Part shown: piece by piece, positions 1 to 6,243 of the stretch
Numbering within the stretch: the first letter of the stretch is position 1
Layout: every line of letters begins with the position of its first letter
Assembly (NCBI GenBank): GCA_025966215.1
Contig: JAOPVM010000034.1
Span: 1 to 10,223 of the forward strand
Length of the DNA stretch: 10,223 nucleotides
DNA from: Klenkia sp.
Lineage (GTDB): Bacteria > Actinomycetota > Actinomycetes > Mycobacteriales > Geodermatophilaceae
Direction: 5' to 3'
Translations under genes and position numbers: made by a program
The notes under the pieces: generated by a model
What the model saw: the letters and a program-made list of their open reading frames with translations, nothing else
What the model was told of the DNA's origin: nothing
The model's database searches: none

Positions 1-179
1 TTCGCCGGGACGGCGAGCAGCGGTGCGCCGGCCGCGCGCAGCGCCCGGGCGGTGGCGACGACGTCGTCGGTGCCGAACGCGACGTGCTGCGGGTCGGGCA
101 CCCCCGGTGCCCAGCCGCCGCCCCGGCGCAGCAGGGACACCGACAGGGCCAGCCGGACGTCGCGGCCGGGCGTGGTGAA
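1..179 (-). pseudogene. Fragment of QuiC-like 3-dehydroshikimate dehydratase / HPPD-like (VOC) protein
   Basis: The minus strand translates without a stop from 179 to the window edge and includes the segments DVRLALSVSLLRRGG, WAPGVPDPQHVAFGTDD and ARALRAAGAPLLAVPA. These match the C-terminal vicinal-oxygen-chelate half of bifunctional sugar-phosphate-isomerase/4-hydroxyphenylpyruvate-dioxygenase-like proteins such as QuiC, where the metal-ligand His of PQHIAFATDD is typical; that His is present here. Family members convert 3-dehydroshikimate to protocatechuate in quinate/shikimate catabolism, using an N-terminal TIM barrel. The 5' portion (barrel and first VOC repeat, which I estimate at about 500 residues) is absent because the frame runs straight into the symporter remnant at about 180. 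An ATG at 200 is in frame and would add only a few foreign residues. The 3' end lies outside the window. It could instead belong to a stand-alone HPPD-like gene. Identification is from motif memory, not a search. Confidence 0.72.
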
Positions 180-180
180 C

Positions 181-1326
181 ACCCACGGCCGCAAGAACAT
201 GCTGGTCCTCTGCATGCTGATGATGGGCGTCTCGACCTTCATGGTCGCGCTGCTGCCCACCTACGGCGCCATCGGGGTGCTCGCGCCGATCCTGCTGGTC
301 GTGCTGCGCCTGGTGCAGGGCTTCGCCGTCGGCGGGGAGATCTCCGGGGCGTCCACGATGGTCATGGAGCACTCACCGTTCGGCCGGCGCGGGTTCTTCA
401 CCAGCTTCACCCTGCAGGGCGTGCAGGGCGGCCAGCTGCTCGCCGCGGCGGTCTTCCTGCCGCTGGCCGCGATCCTGCCCGAGGACGACTTCCGGTCCTG
501 GGGCTGGCGCATCCCGTTAATGCTCAGCGCGGTGGTCATCGTCGTCGGCCTGATCGTGCGCCGGGAGGTCGAGGAGACCCCTGCCTTCCAGGCCGCCGAG
601 GCCTCCGACGAGCCCCGCAAGGCCCCGATCGTGCAGGTCGTGCAGCAGAACGGCGCCGACATGCTGCGCGTGGTGTGCATGGCGCTGATGAACGTCGTCC
701 CGCTCACCGCCACCGTCTTCGGCGCCACCTACGCCACCAGCGAGGCCTACGGGATCGGCTTCTCCACCGCCACCTACCTGTGGATCTCGGTGGTCGGCAA
801 CATCGTCGCGATGGTGCTGATCCCGTTCATCGGGAGCCTGTCGGACCGGATCGGCCGCCGCCCGTGCATCATCGTCGGCGCCCTGGGCTCCACCGCGATG
901 GCCTACGCCTACCTGTGGGCGATCTCCACCGACAGCGTGGTGCTGGCGTTCGCCTTCGCGCTGGTCATGTGGGGCTCGGTCTACCAGGGCTACAACGCGG
1001 TGTTCCCGAGCTTCTACCAGGAGCTCTTCCCGACCCGGACCCGCGTCACCGGCTTCGCGGTCAGCCAGAACATCGGCACGATGATCACCGCGTTCCTGCC
1101 CTCGCTGTTCGCCGCGATCGCCCCGCCGGGGACCGACGTCCCGCTCATCGTGGGCAGCATCGTGTTCGGGATCGGCGTCGTCGTCGCAGTCGCCGCGTTC
1201 AGCTCCCGGGAGACCCACCGGGTGGCCCTGGCCGACCTCGGCGAGCCCGACGCGGTGCCGCTCGAGAAGGCCGAGTACGACCGGCTGCGCGCCGGTGGCC
1301 AGGAGCGGGTCGCCGTCACCCGCTGA
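181..1326 (+). pseudogene. MFS metabolite:H+ symporter (MHS/ShiA-like), N-terminally truncated
   Basis: From 181 the frame begins inside motif A (HGRKNMLVL) of the metabolite:H+ symporter branch of the major facilitator superfamily. It continues with LLRVVQ-type helix 4 residues (VLRLVQGFAVGGE), the second motif A copy (SLSDRIGRRP, about residues 220-230 of the remnant) and the conserved YQELFPTRTRVTGFAVSQNIG stretch near the C-terminus. Relatives import shikimate, alpha-ketoglutarate or proline with protons. About ten membrane helices remain; helices 1-2 and the start of motif A (roughly 60-75 residues) are missing. The frame stays open upstream to a GTG at 52, but that 5' part is antisense to the QuiC-like fragment and has no transporter character. 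A restart at the ATG at 199 would give a protein without the first helices, so function is doubtful. The neighbouring quiC remnant suggests that shikimate or quinate was the substrate. Confidence 0.8.
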
Positions 1327-1332
1327 GCGGGT
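1318..1332. terminator. GC hairpin in the convergent gap, stop codon in its loop
   Basis: ACCCGC (1318-1323) and GCGGGT (1327-1332) form a perfect 6-bp stem whose three-base loop is the TGA stop of the symporter remnant. The minus-strand reductase ends at 1336, so the stem begins three bases past its stop as well. No T-run follows on either strand, which is common for actinobacterial terminators. A second copy of GCGGGT at 1305-1310 could pair with the same ACCCGC, giving an alternative hairpin. Confidence 0.45.
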
Positions 1333-1335
1333 CGT

Positions 1336-2202
1336 TCAGCCGCCGATCCGGTCCAGCTGGTCGAGCTCCACCGGGCCGAGCACGCGAGCTGCCGCCTCCA
1401 GGTTGGCCTCCAGGTGCGCCACCGACGACGTGCCCGGGATGAGCAGCACGTTGGGCGAGCGGGCCAGCAGCCAGGCCAGCGCGACCTCCATGGGGGTGGT
1501 CTCCAGCGTGCGGGCCACCTCCTGCAGGGCGTGCGACTGCAGCGGGGTGAACCCGCCGAGGGGGAAGATAGGCACGTAGGCGATGCCCTCGCGGGCCAGC
1601 GCGTCGATCATCGCGTCGTCGTCGCGGTGCACCAGGTTGTAGTGGTTCTGCACGCAGACCACCGGGGCGACCTCCTGGGCCTCGGCCAGCATCGAGGTGC
1701 TCACGTTGCTGATCCCGATGTGCCGCACCAGGCCCTCGGCCTGCAGGGCGGCCATGGTCTCCATCGGCCCGGCGACCGAGCGCTCCACCGGCTCGGCGAA
1801 GCCGGGCATCCGCAGGTTCACCACGTCCAGGACGTCCAGACCCAGGTGGTCGAGGTTGTCGTGCACGGCCTGGCGCAGCTCGTCGGCCTCCAGTGCCTCG
1901 GGCCACCCGCCCTCCGGTGTCCGGCGCGCACCGATCTTGGTGACGATGGTGAGGTTCTCGGGGTAGGGGTGCAGTGCCTCGCGGATGACCTCGTTGGTCA
2001 CGTGCGGGCCGTAGTAGTCGCTGGTGTCGATGTGGTCCACGCCGAGCTCCACGGCCCGGCGCAGCACCGCCACCGCCGCGTCGCGGTCGGCGGGCGGGCC
2101 CATCACGTGTGGTCCGGCCAGCTGCATGGCGCCGTAGCCCGTGCGCTGCACGGTGCGGTCACCGAGCTGGAACTGCCCGGAGCGGTCTGCCGTCGTCGTC
2201 AT
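1336..2202 (-). CDS. pdxI: PdxI/YdbC-type aldo/keto reductase (probable pyridoxal reductase)
   Basis: A 288-residue (beta/alpha)8 NADPH-dependent oxidoreductase. Relatives of E. coli PdxI (YdbC) reduce pyridoxal to pyridoxine in vitamin B6 salvage in the cytosol. Shared blocks that I recognise are GYGAMQLAGP (22-31), HIDTSDYYGPHVTN (57-70), TIVTKIGARR (85-94), LDVLDVVNLR (122-131), HIGISNV (161-167), AYVPIFPLGGFTPLQS (208-223) and NVLLIPGTSSVAHL (251-264). Asp59, Tyr64 and Lys89 of the usual catalytic tetrad are present, but the expected His is Arg131; as I recall the E. coli protein it has the same NLR sequence, so this is a family trait and not decay. The ATG start lies 26 bases after the exporter gene, so the two are probably cotranscribed. 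A strong hairpin ends one base before the ATG and no well-spaced Shine-Dalgarno is visible, so initiation may rely on coupling. The open frame extends upstream to 2847 but only as antisense-like sequence. Confidence 0.88.
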   Translation of the reverse strand: MTTTADRSGQFQLGDRTVQRTGYGAMQLAGPHVMGPPADRDAAVAVLRRAVELGVDHIDTSDYYGPHVTNEVIREALHPYPENLTIVTKIGARRTPEGGWPEALEADELRQAVHDNLDHLGLDVLDVVNLRMPGFAEPVERSVAGPMETMAALQAEGLVRHIGISNVSTSMLAEAQEVAPVVCVQNHYNLVHRDDDAMIDALAREGIAYVPIFPLGGFTPLQSHALQEVARTLETTPMEVALAWLLARSPNVLLIPGTSSVAHLEANLEAAARVLGPVELDQLDRIGG

Positions 2203-2203
2203 G

Positions 2204-2223
2204 CCCCCGGTGTACCCCGGGGG
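2204..2223 (-). promoter_or_regulatory. GC hairpin directly before the pdxI start
   Basis: CCCCCGG (2204-2210) and CCGGGGG (2217-2223) make a perfect 7-bp stem with a 6-base loop in the 26-base gap between the exporter stop and the reductase ATG. In the minus-strand mRNA the 3' arm ends one base before AUG and takes up all the G-rich bases that could act as a ribosome binding site. It could attenuate transcription or block free initiation so that pdxI is translated by coupling. The structure is seen; the function is inferred. Confidence 0.4.
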
Positions 2224-2228
2224 AGCGG

Positions 2229-3446
2229 TCAGCGCGCGCCGATGTCGGTGGTCGCGCGCTCCCAGGTGTCCACGTCGGCCACGACCGGGTCGGGGCTGGC
2301 CGCGTCGGCCCGCTCGGTGCGCATCGCCGCCACGCAGACCAGGGTGCCGGCCAGCGCGAGCACGGCGCCGACCCAGATCGGTGCGGTGTAGCCGTACCCG
2401 GCACTGAGCACCCCGGCGCCCAGGGCCGCGCCGATCGCGTTGGCCACGTTGAACGCGCCCTGGTTGGCCGCGGACACCAGCGACCCGCCGCGCACCCGGG
2501 CGGCCTCGATGACCTTGTTCTGCACCACCGGGCCCGCGGCGAAGGAGACGGTGCCGAACAGCACCAGCAGGACGACGGCGGCGGCCGGCGTCCGGGCGGT
2601 CAGTGCGAACCCGACCAGCAGCGCGGCGCTGATCAGCAGCCCGACGGCGACGAAGCGCAGGCCGTACCGGTCGCCGAGCTTGCCACCGGCCAGCGTGCCG
2701 ATCGTCGTCCCGACGCCGAAGAGCGCCAGCACGGGTGTCACCCAGCCCTCGGTGAGACCGCCGAGCTCGGTGAGGATGGGGGAGACGTAGGAGTAGACGG
2801 AGAACAGCGCGGCGAACCCGACCATCGTCAGACCCAGCACCATCCACACCTGGCGACGGCCGAAGGCCCGCAGCTCGCTGCGCAGGTCGGTCTTCTCACC
2901 GCTGACCGCGGGCATCCAGGCGACGAGGCCGGCGATGGTCACCAGCCCGATGACCGCGCACCCGGCGAGCACGAGCCGCCAACTGGTCTGCTGGGCGACG
3001 AACGTGCCCAGCGGGACGCCGAAGACGTTGGCCAGGGTGAGCCCGACCATCATCAGCGAGATGGCCTGGGTGGCCTTGTCCCGGGGGACCAGCCGACGCG
3101 CGGCGACCGCGCCGACGCCGAAGAACGAGCCGTGCGCCAGGGCGGTGAGCACCCGGGCGATCACCAGCGTGCCGTAGGTCGGGGCCAGCGCCGAGAGCGC
3201 GTTGCCGACGACGAAGACCACCATCAGCCCGATCAGCGTCTGCTTCGGGGTGAACCGGACGCCCAGCGCGGTGAGCGTCGGGGCGCCGATCACGACGCCG
3301 ACCGCATAGGCGCTGATCAGCAGGCCGACGGCGGACACCGAGACCCCGAGTCCCTCGGCGACCTCGGGCAGCATGCCCATGACCACGAACTCGGTGGTTC
3401 CGATGCCGAAGGCACCGATGGCCAGGGCGAGCAGGGCACGGGGCAC
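2229..3446 (-). CDS. MFS exporter, DHA1 family (YdhP/AraJ-like)
   Basis: A 405-residue inner-membrane protein with about 12 hydrophobic helices, the normal length for the DHA1 drug/sugar exporter branch. The N-terminus (LALAIGAFGIGTTEFVVMG, 6-24, and LLISAYAVGVVIGAP, 42-56) closely resembles E. coli YdhP as I remember it. Other family marks are the helix-4 Arg98 in LVIARVLTALAHG, motif-C-like GLTLANVFGVPLGT (135-148), and GGKLGDRYG in the loop after helix 8. The substrate is unknown; relatives include arabinose-type efflux and Cmx/CmrA chloramphenicol exporters. I chose the GTG at 3446 because AGAGGA lies five bases upstream of it and the helix-1 match begins at once. The last 25 or so residues (TERADAASPDPVV onwards) form a polar cytoplasmic tail. 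It lies 112 bases behind the dehydrogenase gene and 26 bases ahead of pdxI, suggesting transport of a substrate or product of the reductase, but that is only context. Confidence 0.88.
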   Translation of the reverse strand: MPRALLALAIGAFGIGTTEFVVMGMLPEVAEGLGVSVSAVGLLISAYAVGVVIGAPTLTALGVRFTPKQTLIGLMVVFVVGNALSALAPTYGTLVIARVLTALAHGSFFGVGAVAARRLVPRDKATQAISLMMVGLTLANVFGVPLGTFVAQQTSWRLVLAGCAVIGLVTIAGLVAWMPAVSGEKTDLRSELRAFGRRQVWMVLGLTMVGFAALFSVYSYVSPILTELGGLTEGWVTPVLALFGVGTTIGTLAGGKLGDRYGLRFVAVGLLISAALLVGFALTARTPAAAVVLLVLFGTVSFAAGPVVQNKVIEAARVRGGSLVSAANQGAFNVANAIGAALGAGVLSAGYGYTAPIWVGAVLALAGTLVCVAAMRTERADAASPDPVVADVDTWERATTDIGAR

Positions 3447-3467
3447 AGCAGTCCTCTACGAGGGAGA

Positions 3468-3510
3468 CGTCGGGGGTTCCTCCCCAGCCAAGGGCACGGG
3501 ACCCCCGACG
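3468..3510 (-). terminator. Long inverted repeat between the dehydrogenase and exporter genes
   Basis: Arms CGTCGGGGGTTCC (3468-3480) and GGGACCCCCGACG (3498-3510) flank a 17-base loop. In the minus-strand transcript this gives 10 uninterrupted pairs, one C-A mismatch and two more pairs. It lies about 50 bases past the dehydrogenase stop and 21 bases before the exporter GTG. No U-run follows. It may end the dehydrogenase transcript or act as a leader hairpin for the exporter; the sequence cannot decide between them. Confidence 0.45.
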
Positions 3511-3531
3511 CCATCCCGCGACCGGCATGAG

Positions 3532-3561
3532 ACCGGTCACGTCGCGCTCAGGTACCGGTCA
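3532..3561. repeat. Direct repeat ACCGGTCA, 22-bp period
   Basis: ACCGGTCA occurs at 3532-3539 and 3554-3561, and each contains the palindrome ACCGGT. A related ACCGG is at 3521-3525. The 22-bp spacing puts both copies on the same DNA face. They lie upstream of the exporter gene, and the second copy overlaps the dehydrogenase stop codon. A repressor site is possible; chance is also possible for such short GC-rich words. Confidence 0.25.
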
Positions 3562-4737
3562 GGGCTGCAGGAGCACCTTGACCGTGCCGTTCCGCTTCTG
3601 ACGGAAGTCCTCGTACGCGGTGGGTGCGTCCTCCAGGGACACGTGGTGGGTGGCGAAGTCGTCCACACCGAGCACGTCGGCGTCGGTGAGCAGCGGCAGG
3701 ATGTCGGGCACCCACCGCCAGACGTTGGCCTGGCCCATGTGCAGCCCGATCTGCTTGTCGAACATGTTCATCAGCGGCAACGGGTCGGTCGCCCCGCCGT
3801 AGACGCCCGACAGCGACACGGTGCCGCCCCGACGGACCGCCTCGATCGCGGTGTTCAACGCCGCGAGCCGGTCGATGCCGGCCACCCTCATCACCTTCTC
3901 CATGATCGCGTCGGGCACCAGTGCCGTGGCCTTCTGGGCGAGCTTGGCGCCGGGGGAGCCGTGCGCCTCCATGCCGACGGCGTCGATCACGCTGTCGGCC
4001 CCGCGACCGGCGGTCTTCTCCCGCACCGCAGCCACGACCTCGGCCTGGTCGGTGCTGGCGATGACGTCGATGCCGCGCTGCCGGGCCCGGCTGAGCCGCT
4101 CCGGGACGACGTCGGAGGCGATCACCTGGTGGCCCAGGTGCGCGGCGATGCGGGCGCACATGTCACCGATCGGGCCCAGGCCGAGCACCAGCACGCTGCC
4201 GCCCTCGGGGATCTTCGCGTACTGCACCGCCTGCCAGGCGGTGGGCAGCACGTCGGAGAGGTAGACGAACCGGTCGTCGGCCGGGCCCTCGGGGACGACG
4301 ATCGGCAGGGTGTTGCCGAAGGGCACCCGCAGGTACTCGGCCTGCCCGCCGGGCACCTGGCCGTAGAGCTTGGTGTAGCCGAACAGCGAGGCGCCCATCC
4401 CCTGGTCGCGGTTCTGGGTGGTCTCGCACTGGCTCTGCAGCCCGCGCTCGCACATCCAGCAGGTGCCGCAGGAGATGTTGAAGGGGACGACGACCCGATC
4501 GCCGGGCTTCACCGCCGTGACCTCGGGCCCGATCTCGCGGACGACGCCCATGGGCTCGTGGCCCATCACGTCGCCGACGCTCATGAACGGGGCCATGACC
4601 TCGATGAGGTGCAGGTCGGAGCCGCAGATGCCGCTGGAGGTGACCTCCACGACGATGTCGGTCGGGTCCTGGATGGTGGGGTCGGGCACGGTGTCGACGC
4701 GGACGTCGTCGCGGCCGTGCCAGGTGACTGCGCGCAT
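3559..4737 (-). CDS. Zinc-dependent alcohol dehydrogenase (formaldehyde-dehydrogenase-like MDR)
   Basis: A 392-residue medium-chain dehydrogenase/reductase that oxidises an alcohol or aldehyde adduct with NAD(P) in the cytosol. Catalytic-zinc residues are Cys38 (GICGSDLH), His60 and Glu61 (GHEPMG), with Asp162 in the SDVLPTAW segment typical of the formaldehyde dehydrogenase subgroup. The structural-zinc loop has Cys90, Cys93, Cys96 and Cys104. The Rossmann fold starts with VLVLGLGPIGDM (183-193), and Asp209 after the second strand favours NAD. The insert around 255-285 (MEAHGSPGAKLAQKATALVP) also fits the glutathione-independent formaldehyde dehydrogenase-like group. Start: the ATG at 4737 is preceded by GGAGGAG with a 9-base spacing, an excellent ribosome binding site, which rules out the longer frame to 4836. 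It is divergent from the M23 peptidase gene across a 289-base gap. The true substrate cannot be told from the sequence. Confidence 0.9.
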   Translation of the reverse strand: MRAVTWHGRDDVRVDTVPDPTIQDPTDIVVEVTSSGICGSDLHLIEVMAPFMSVGDVMGHEPMGVVREIGPEVTAVKPGDRVVVPFNISCGTCWMCERGLQSQCETTQNRDQGMGASLFGYTKLYGQVPGGQAEYLRVPFGNTLPIVVPEGPADDRFVYLSDVLPTAWQAVQYAKIPEGGSVLVLGLGPIGDMCARIAAHLGHQVIASDVVPERLSRARQRGIDVIASTDQAEVVAAVREKTAGRGADSVIDAVGMEAHGSPGAKLAQKATALVPDAIMEKVMRVAGIDRLAALNTAIEAVRRGGTVSLSGVYGGATDPLPLMNMFDKQIGLHMGQANVWRWVPDILPLLTDADVLGVDDFATHHVSLEDAPTAYEDFRQKRNGTVKVLLQP

Positions 4738-5026
4738 GGTGCAGATCTCCTCCGGGTTGCGGGTGAGGCCACCGCGGGTCGCACTGCACGTCCGTGGTCT
4801 CCAGGCGGGCAGCAGCGCGTGTGGCGTCTGTCGCACCTACCCGACACGGCGAGGCGCATGCCTTCCCGCTGTGCGATCACCACCTCACGGACGGTGTCGA
4901 ACTGGCAGCTGTTGTCGTGACCTGCGCCACCATCGGCTTGTGATTCGGTCCCGGTGCTGGTCACAGTCGGGTCACGGCGTGTTTACATGGGTCCCGCTCC
5001 CCAGCTCGCCGACGGAAGACAGGTGC
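4738..5026. other. Divergent intergenic region between dehydrogenase and peptidase genes
   Basis: I see no gene in these 289 bases: frames crossing it are extensions of shadows. It must hold the promoters of both divergent genes. On the dehydrogenase side there is a dyad, TGTCG (4829-4833) and CGACA (4842-4846) with an 8-base spacer, about 90-110 bases before that start; it is a possible operator but short. On the peptidase side there are GTCAC repeats, listed separately. I found no c-di-AMP (ydaO) riboswitch motif, although such elements often precede cell-wall hydrolase genes in actinobacteria. Confidence 0.5.
4960..4989 (+). promoter_or_regulatory. GTCAC direct repeat and possible promoter of the M23 peptidase gene
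   Basis: GTCAC occurs at 4960-4964 and 4971-4975, an 11-bp period, and a looser third copy, GTTTAC, begins at 4981. GTCACA (4960-4965) and TACATG (4984-4989), 18 bases apart, could serve as weak -35 and -10 boxes, giving a leader of about 30 bases. Direct repeats of this kind resemble reported binding sites of MtrA, a response regulator that controls cell-wall peptidase genes in Corynebacterium and Mycobacterium. The repeat is seen; the regulator is a guess. Confidence 0.35.
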
Positions 5027-6223
5027 ATGAAGCCGCAACACCCGCAACGACTCCTCGGGCACGACCTGGAGCCACGGAACGGTGCCGCCGGCACCGCCGA
5101 CCGTGGCTCCGTCGCTGTCGAGGGGTCGCAGGGCACGGTCACGGCTGGGGGAGCCGGTACCGCCTTCCCGACCACCTCCCACACCCTCGACGGGCACGCC
5201 GACGGGGCCGTCGTGTCCGTGCTGGTGTCCGCGGCCGCCGCTCCCGAGCGGGACGCCCTGGTGCGTGACCTGGCCGGGCGGGTGGCCGCCACCCTCGACG
5301 CCGAGATCCCGGCCCGTGACGCCGTCGTGATCGACCGCGCGGCCGCCCGGGACGGGGACCTCGTCGTCGCCGACAGTCCCCGCGAGGACGTCGAGGTCTC
5401 CGCTGCGGAGATCATCGCCGCCATCGCCGAGGGGCGCGTCGCCCGTGGTCGGCACCGTCAGGTCCGCGGCCCCCGCACCCGGGCCCTGGTCGGCCCGGCC
5501 CGGATGCGTCGCCCCACCCTGTACCTGGCCGCCGCACTGGTCGGCGCGACCGGCATCGGTCTGCTCACCACCGGTGACCCGCAGGCCCAGGCCGACCAGC
5601 CGCGGACCGCCACCGCCAGCGAGGTGGTCAGCGTCGCGGCCGCCCTCGGGTTGCCGGCCGCGCCCAGCACCGCGTCCGTCGAGTCCGATGCGGTCGGTCA
5701 GCTCCAGCAGATGGCCGCCAGCCGCGCCCAGCGCGAGACCGAGCAGGCCGCTGCCGCCCAGACCCAGGCTGCCGCCGACCAGGCCGTGCTCGACGCGCAG
5801 GCCGCGGCCGCCGCCGAGGCCGCCCGCCCCACCGCGGTCGCCCCGGTGGACGGTGCCCGGCTGTCCAGCCAGTTCGGGTACCGCTGGGGCACGCTGCACG
5901 CCGGCATCGACCTCGCCGCCCCCATGCTCACCCCCGAGTACGCCGTCATGGACGGCGTGGTCCTGCAGGCCGGCCCGGCCAGCGGTTTCGGGCAGGCCGT
6001 CTACATCCAGCACGAGAACGGCGACGTCACCGTGTACGGCCACATGGAGGAGATCCTGGTGAGCGCCGGGCAGGTGGTGCAGGCCGGCGAGACGATCGCG
6101 CTGCTGGGCAACCAGGGCCAGTCCACCGGACCGCACCTGCACCTCGAGGTGCACGTCGGTGGCATGAACGGCGAGAAGATCGACCCGGTCCCGTGGCTCG
6201 CGGAGCGCGGCGTCACCCTCTAG
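5027..6223 (+). CDS. Membrane-anchored M23 family metallopeptidase with large cytoplasmic N-terminal region
   Basis: A 398-residue type II membrane protein that probably cleaves peptidoglycan cross-bridges or stem peptides outside the membrane. Layout: residues 1-140 are polar without a signal sequence; 136-163 are basic (RVARGRHRQVRGPRTR); 164-182 are one hydrophobic helix (LYLAAALVGATGIGLL); 220-268 are an Ala/Gln-rich likely coiled coil; 272-398 are the LytM-type domain. Zinc ligands of the M23 fold are intact: His291 and Asp295 (HAGIDLAAP), and His372 in HLHLEV, with catalytic His339 (YGHM) and His370. So it looks active, unlike degenerate LytM regulators. The ATG at 5027 follows GGAAGA by seven bases; the frame is open much further upstream but without coding character. 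The N-terminal part (about 60-135, including EDVEVSAAEIIAAIAEGR) has no match that I recognise. The coiled coil may link to division or wall-synthesis partners, as with EnvC or NlpD, but this is inference. Confidence 0.88.
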   Translation: MKPQHPQRLLGHDLEPRNGAAGTADRGSVAVEGSQGTVTAGGAGTAFPTTSHTLDGHADGAVVSVLVSAAAAPERDALVRDLAGRVAATLDAEIPARDAVVIDRAAARDGDLVVADSPREDVEVSAAEIIAAIAEGRVARGRHRQVRGPRTRALVGPARMRRPTLYLAAALVGATGIGLLTTGDPQAQADQPRTATASEVVSVAAALGLPAAPSTASVESDAVGQLQQMAASRAQRETEQAAAAQTQAAADQAVLDAQAAAAAEAARPTAVAPVDGARLSSQFGYRWGTLHAGIDLAAPMLTPEYAVMDGVVLQAGPASGFGQAVYIQHENGDVTVYGHMEEILVSAGQVVQAGETIALLGNQGQSTGPHLHLEVHVGGMNGEKIDPVPWLAERGVTL

Positions 6224-6243
6224 CTCCTCGTGGGGCACACTCG

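Noticed and set aside
517..1218. Long minus-strand frame opposite the symporter
   Set aside because: His/Asp/Arg/Gly-rich shadow of a GC-rich gene with no motif and no start signal; the plus strand has clear transporter motifs.
2203..2847. Upstream extension of the pdxI frame
   Set aside because: The family match begins at the ATG at 2202, and the extension lies in another frame of the exporter gene.
2109..3530. Plus-strand frame of 473 codons opposite the exporter and reductase
   Set aside because: Composition (Gly, Asp, His, Gln, Arg) is typical of an antisense frame, and the minus strand holds two recognised proteins.
3373..4920. Plus-strand frame of 515 codons opposite the dehydrogenase
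   Set aside because: Antisense shadow; the minus strand has zinc and NAD motifs and a strong ribosome binding site.
4418..5026. Upstream extension of the M23 peptidase frame
   Set aside because: It runs through the dehydrogenase gene and the intergenic region with no coding character; the ATG at 5027 has a ribosome binding site.
4738..5026. c-di-AMP riboswitch in the peptidase leader
   Set aside because: Looked for because such elements often precede wall-hydrolase genes; I could not find its conserved G-rich segments or pairing.
4961..6238. Minus-strand frame of 425 codons opposite the M23 gene
   Set aside because: Gly/Asp/His-rich shadow; the peptidase with all zinc ligands is on the other strand.
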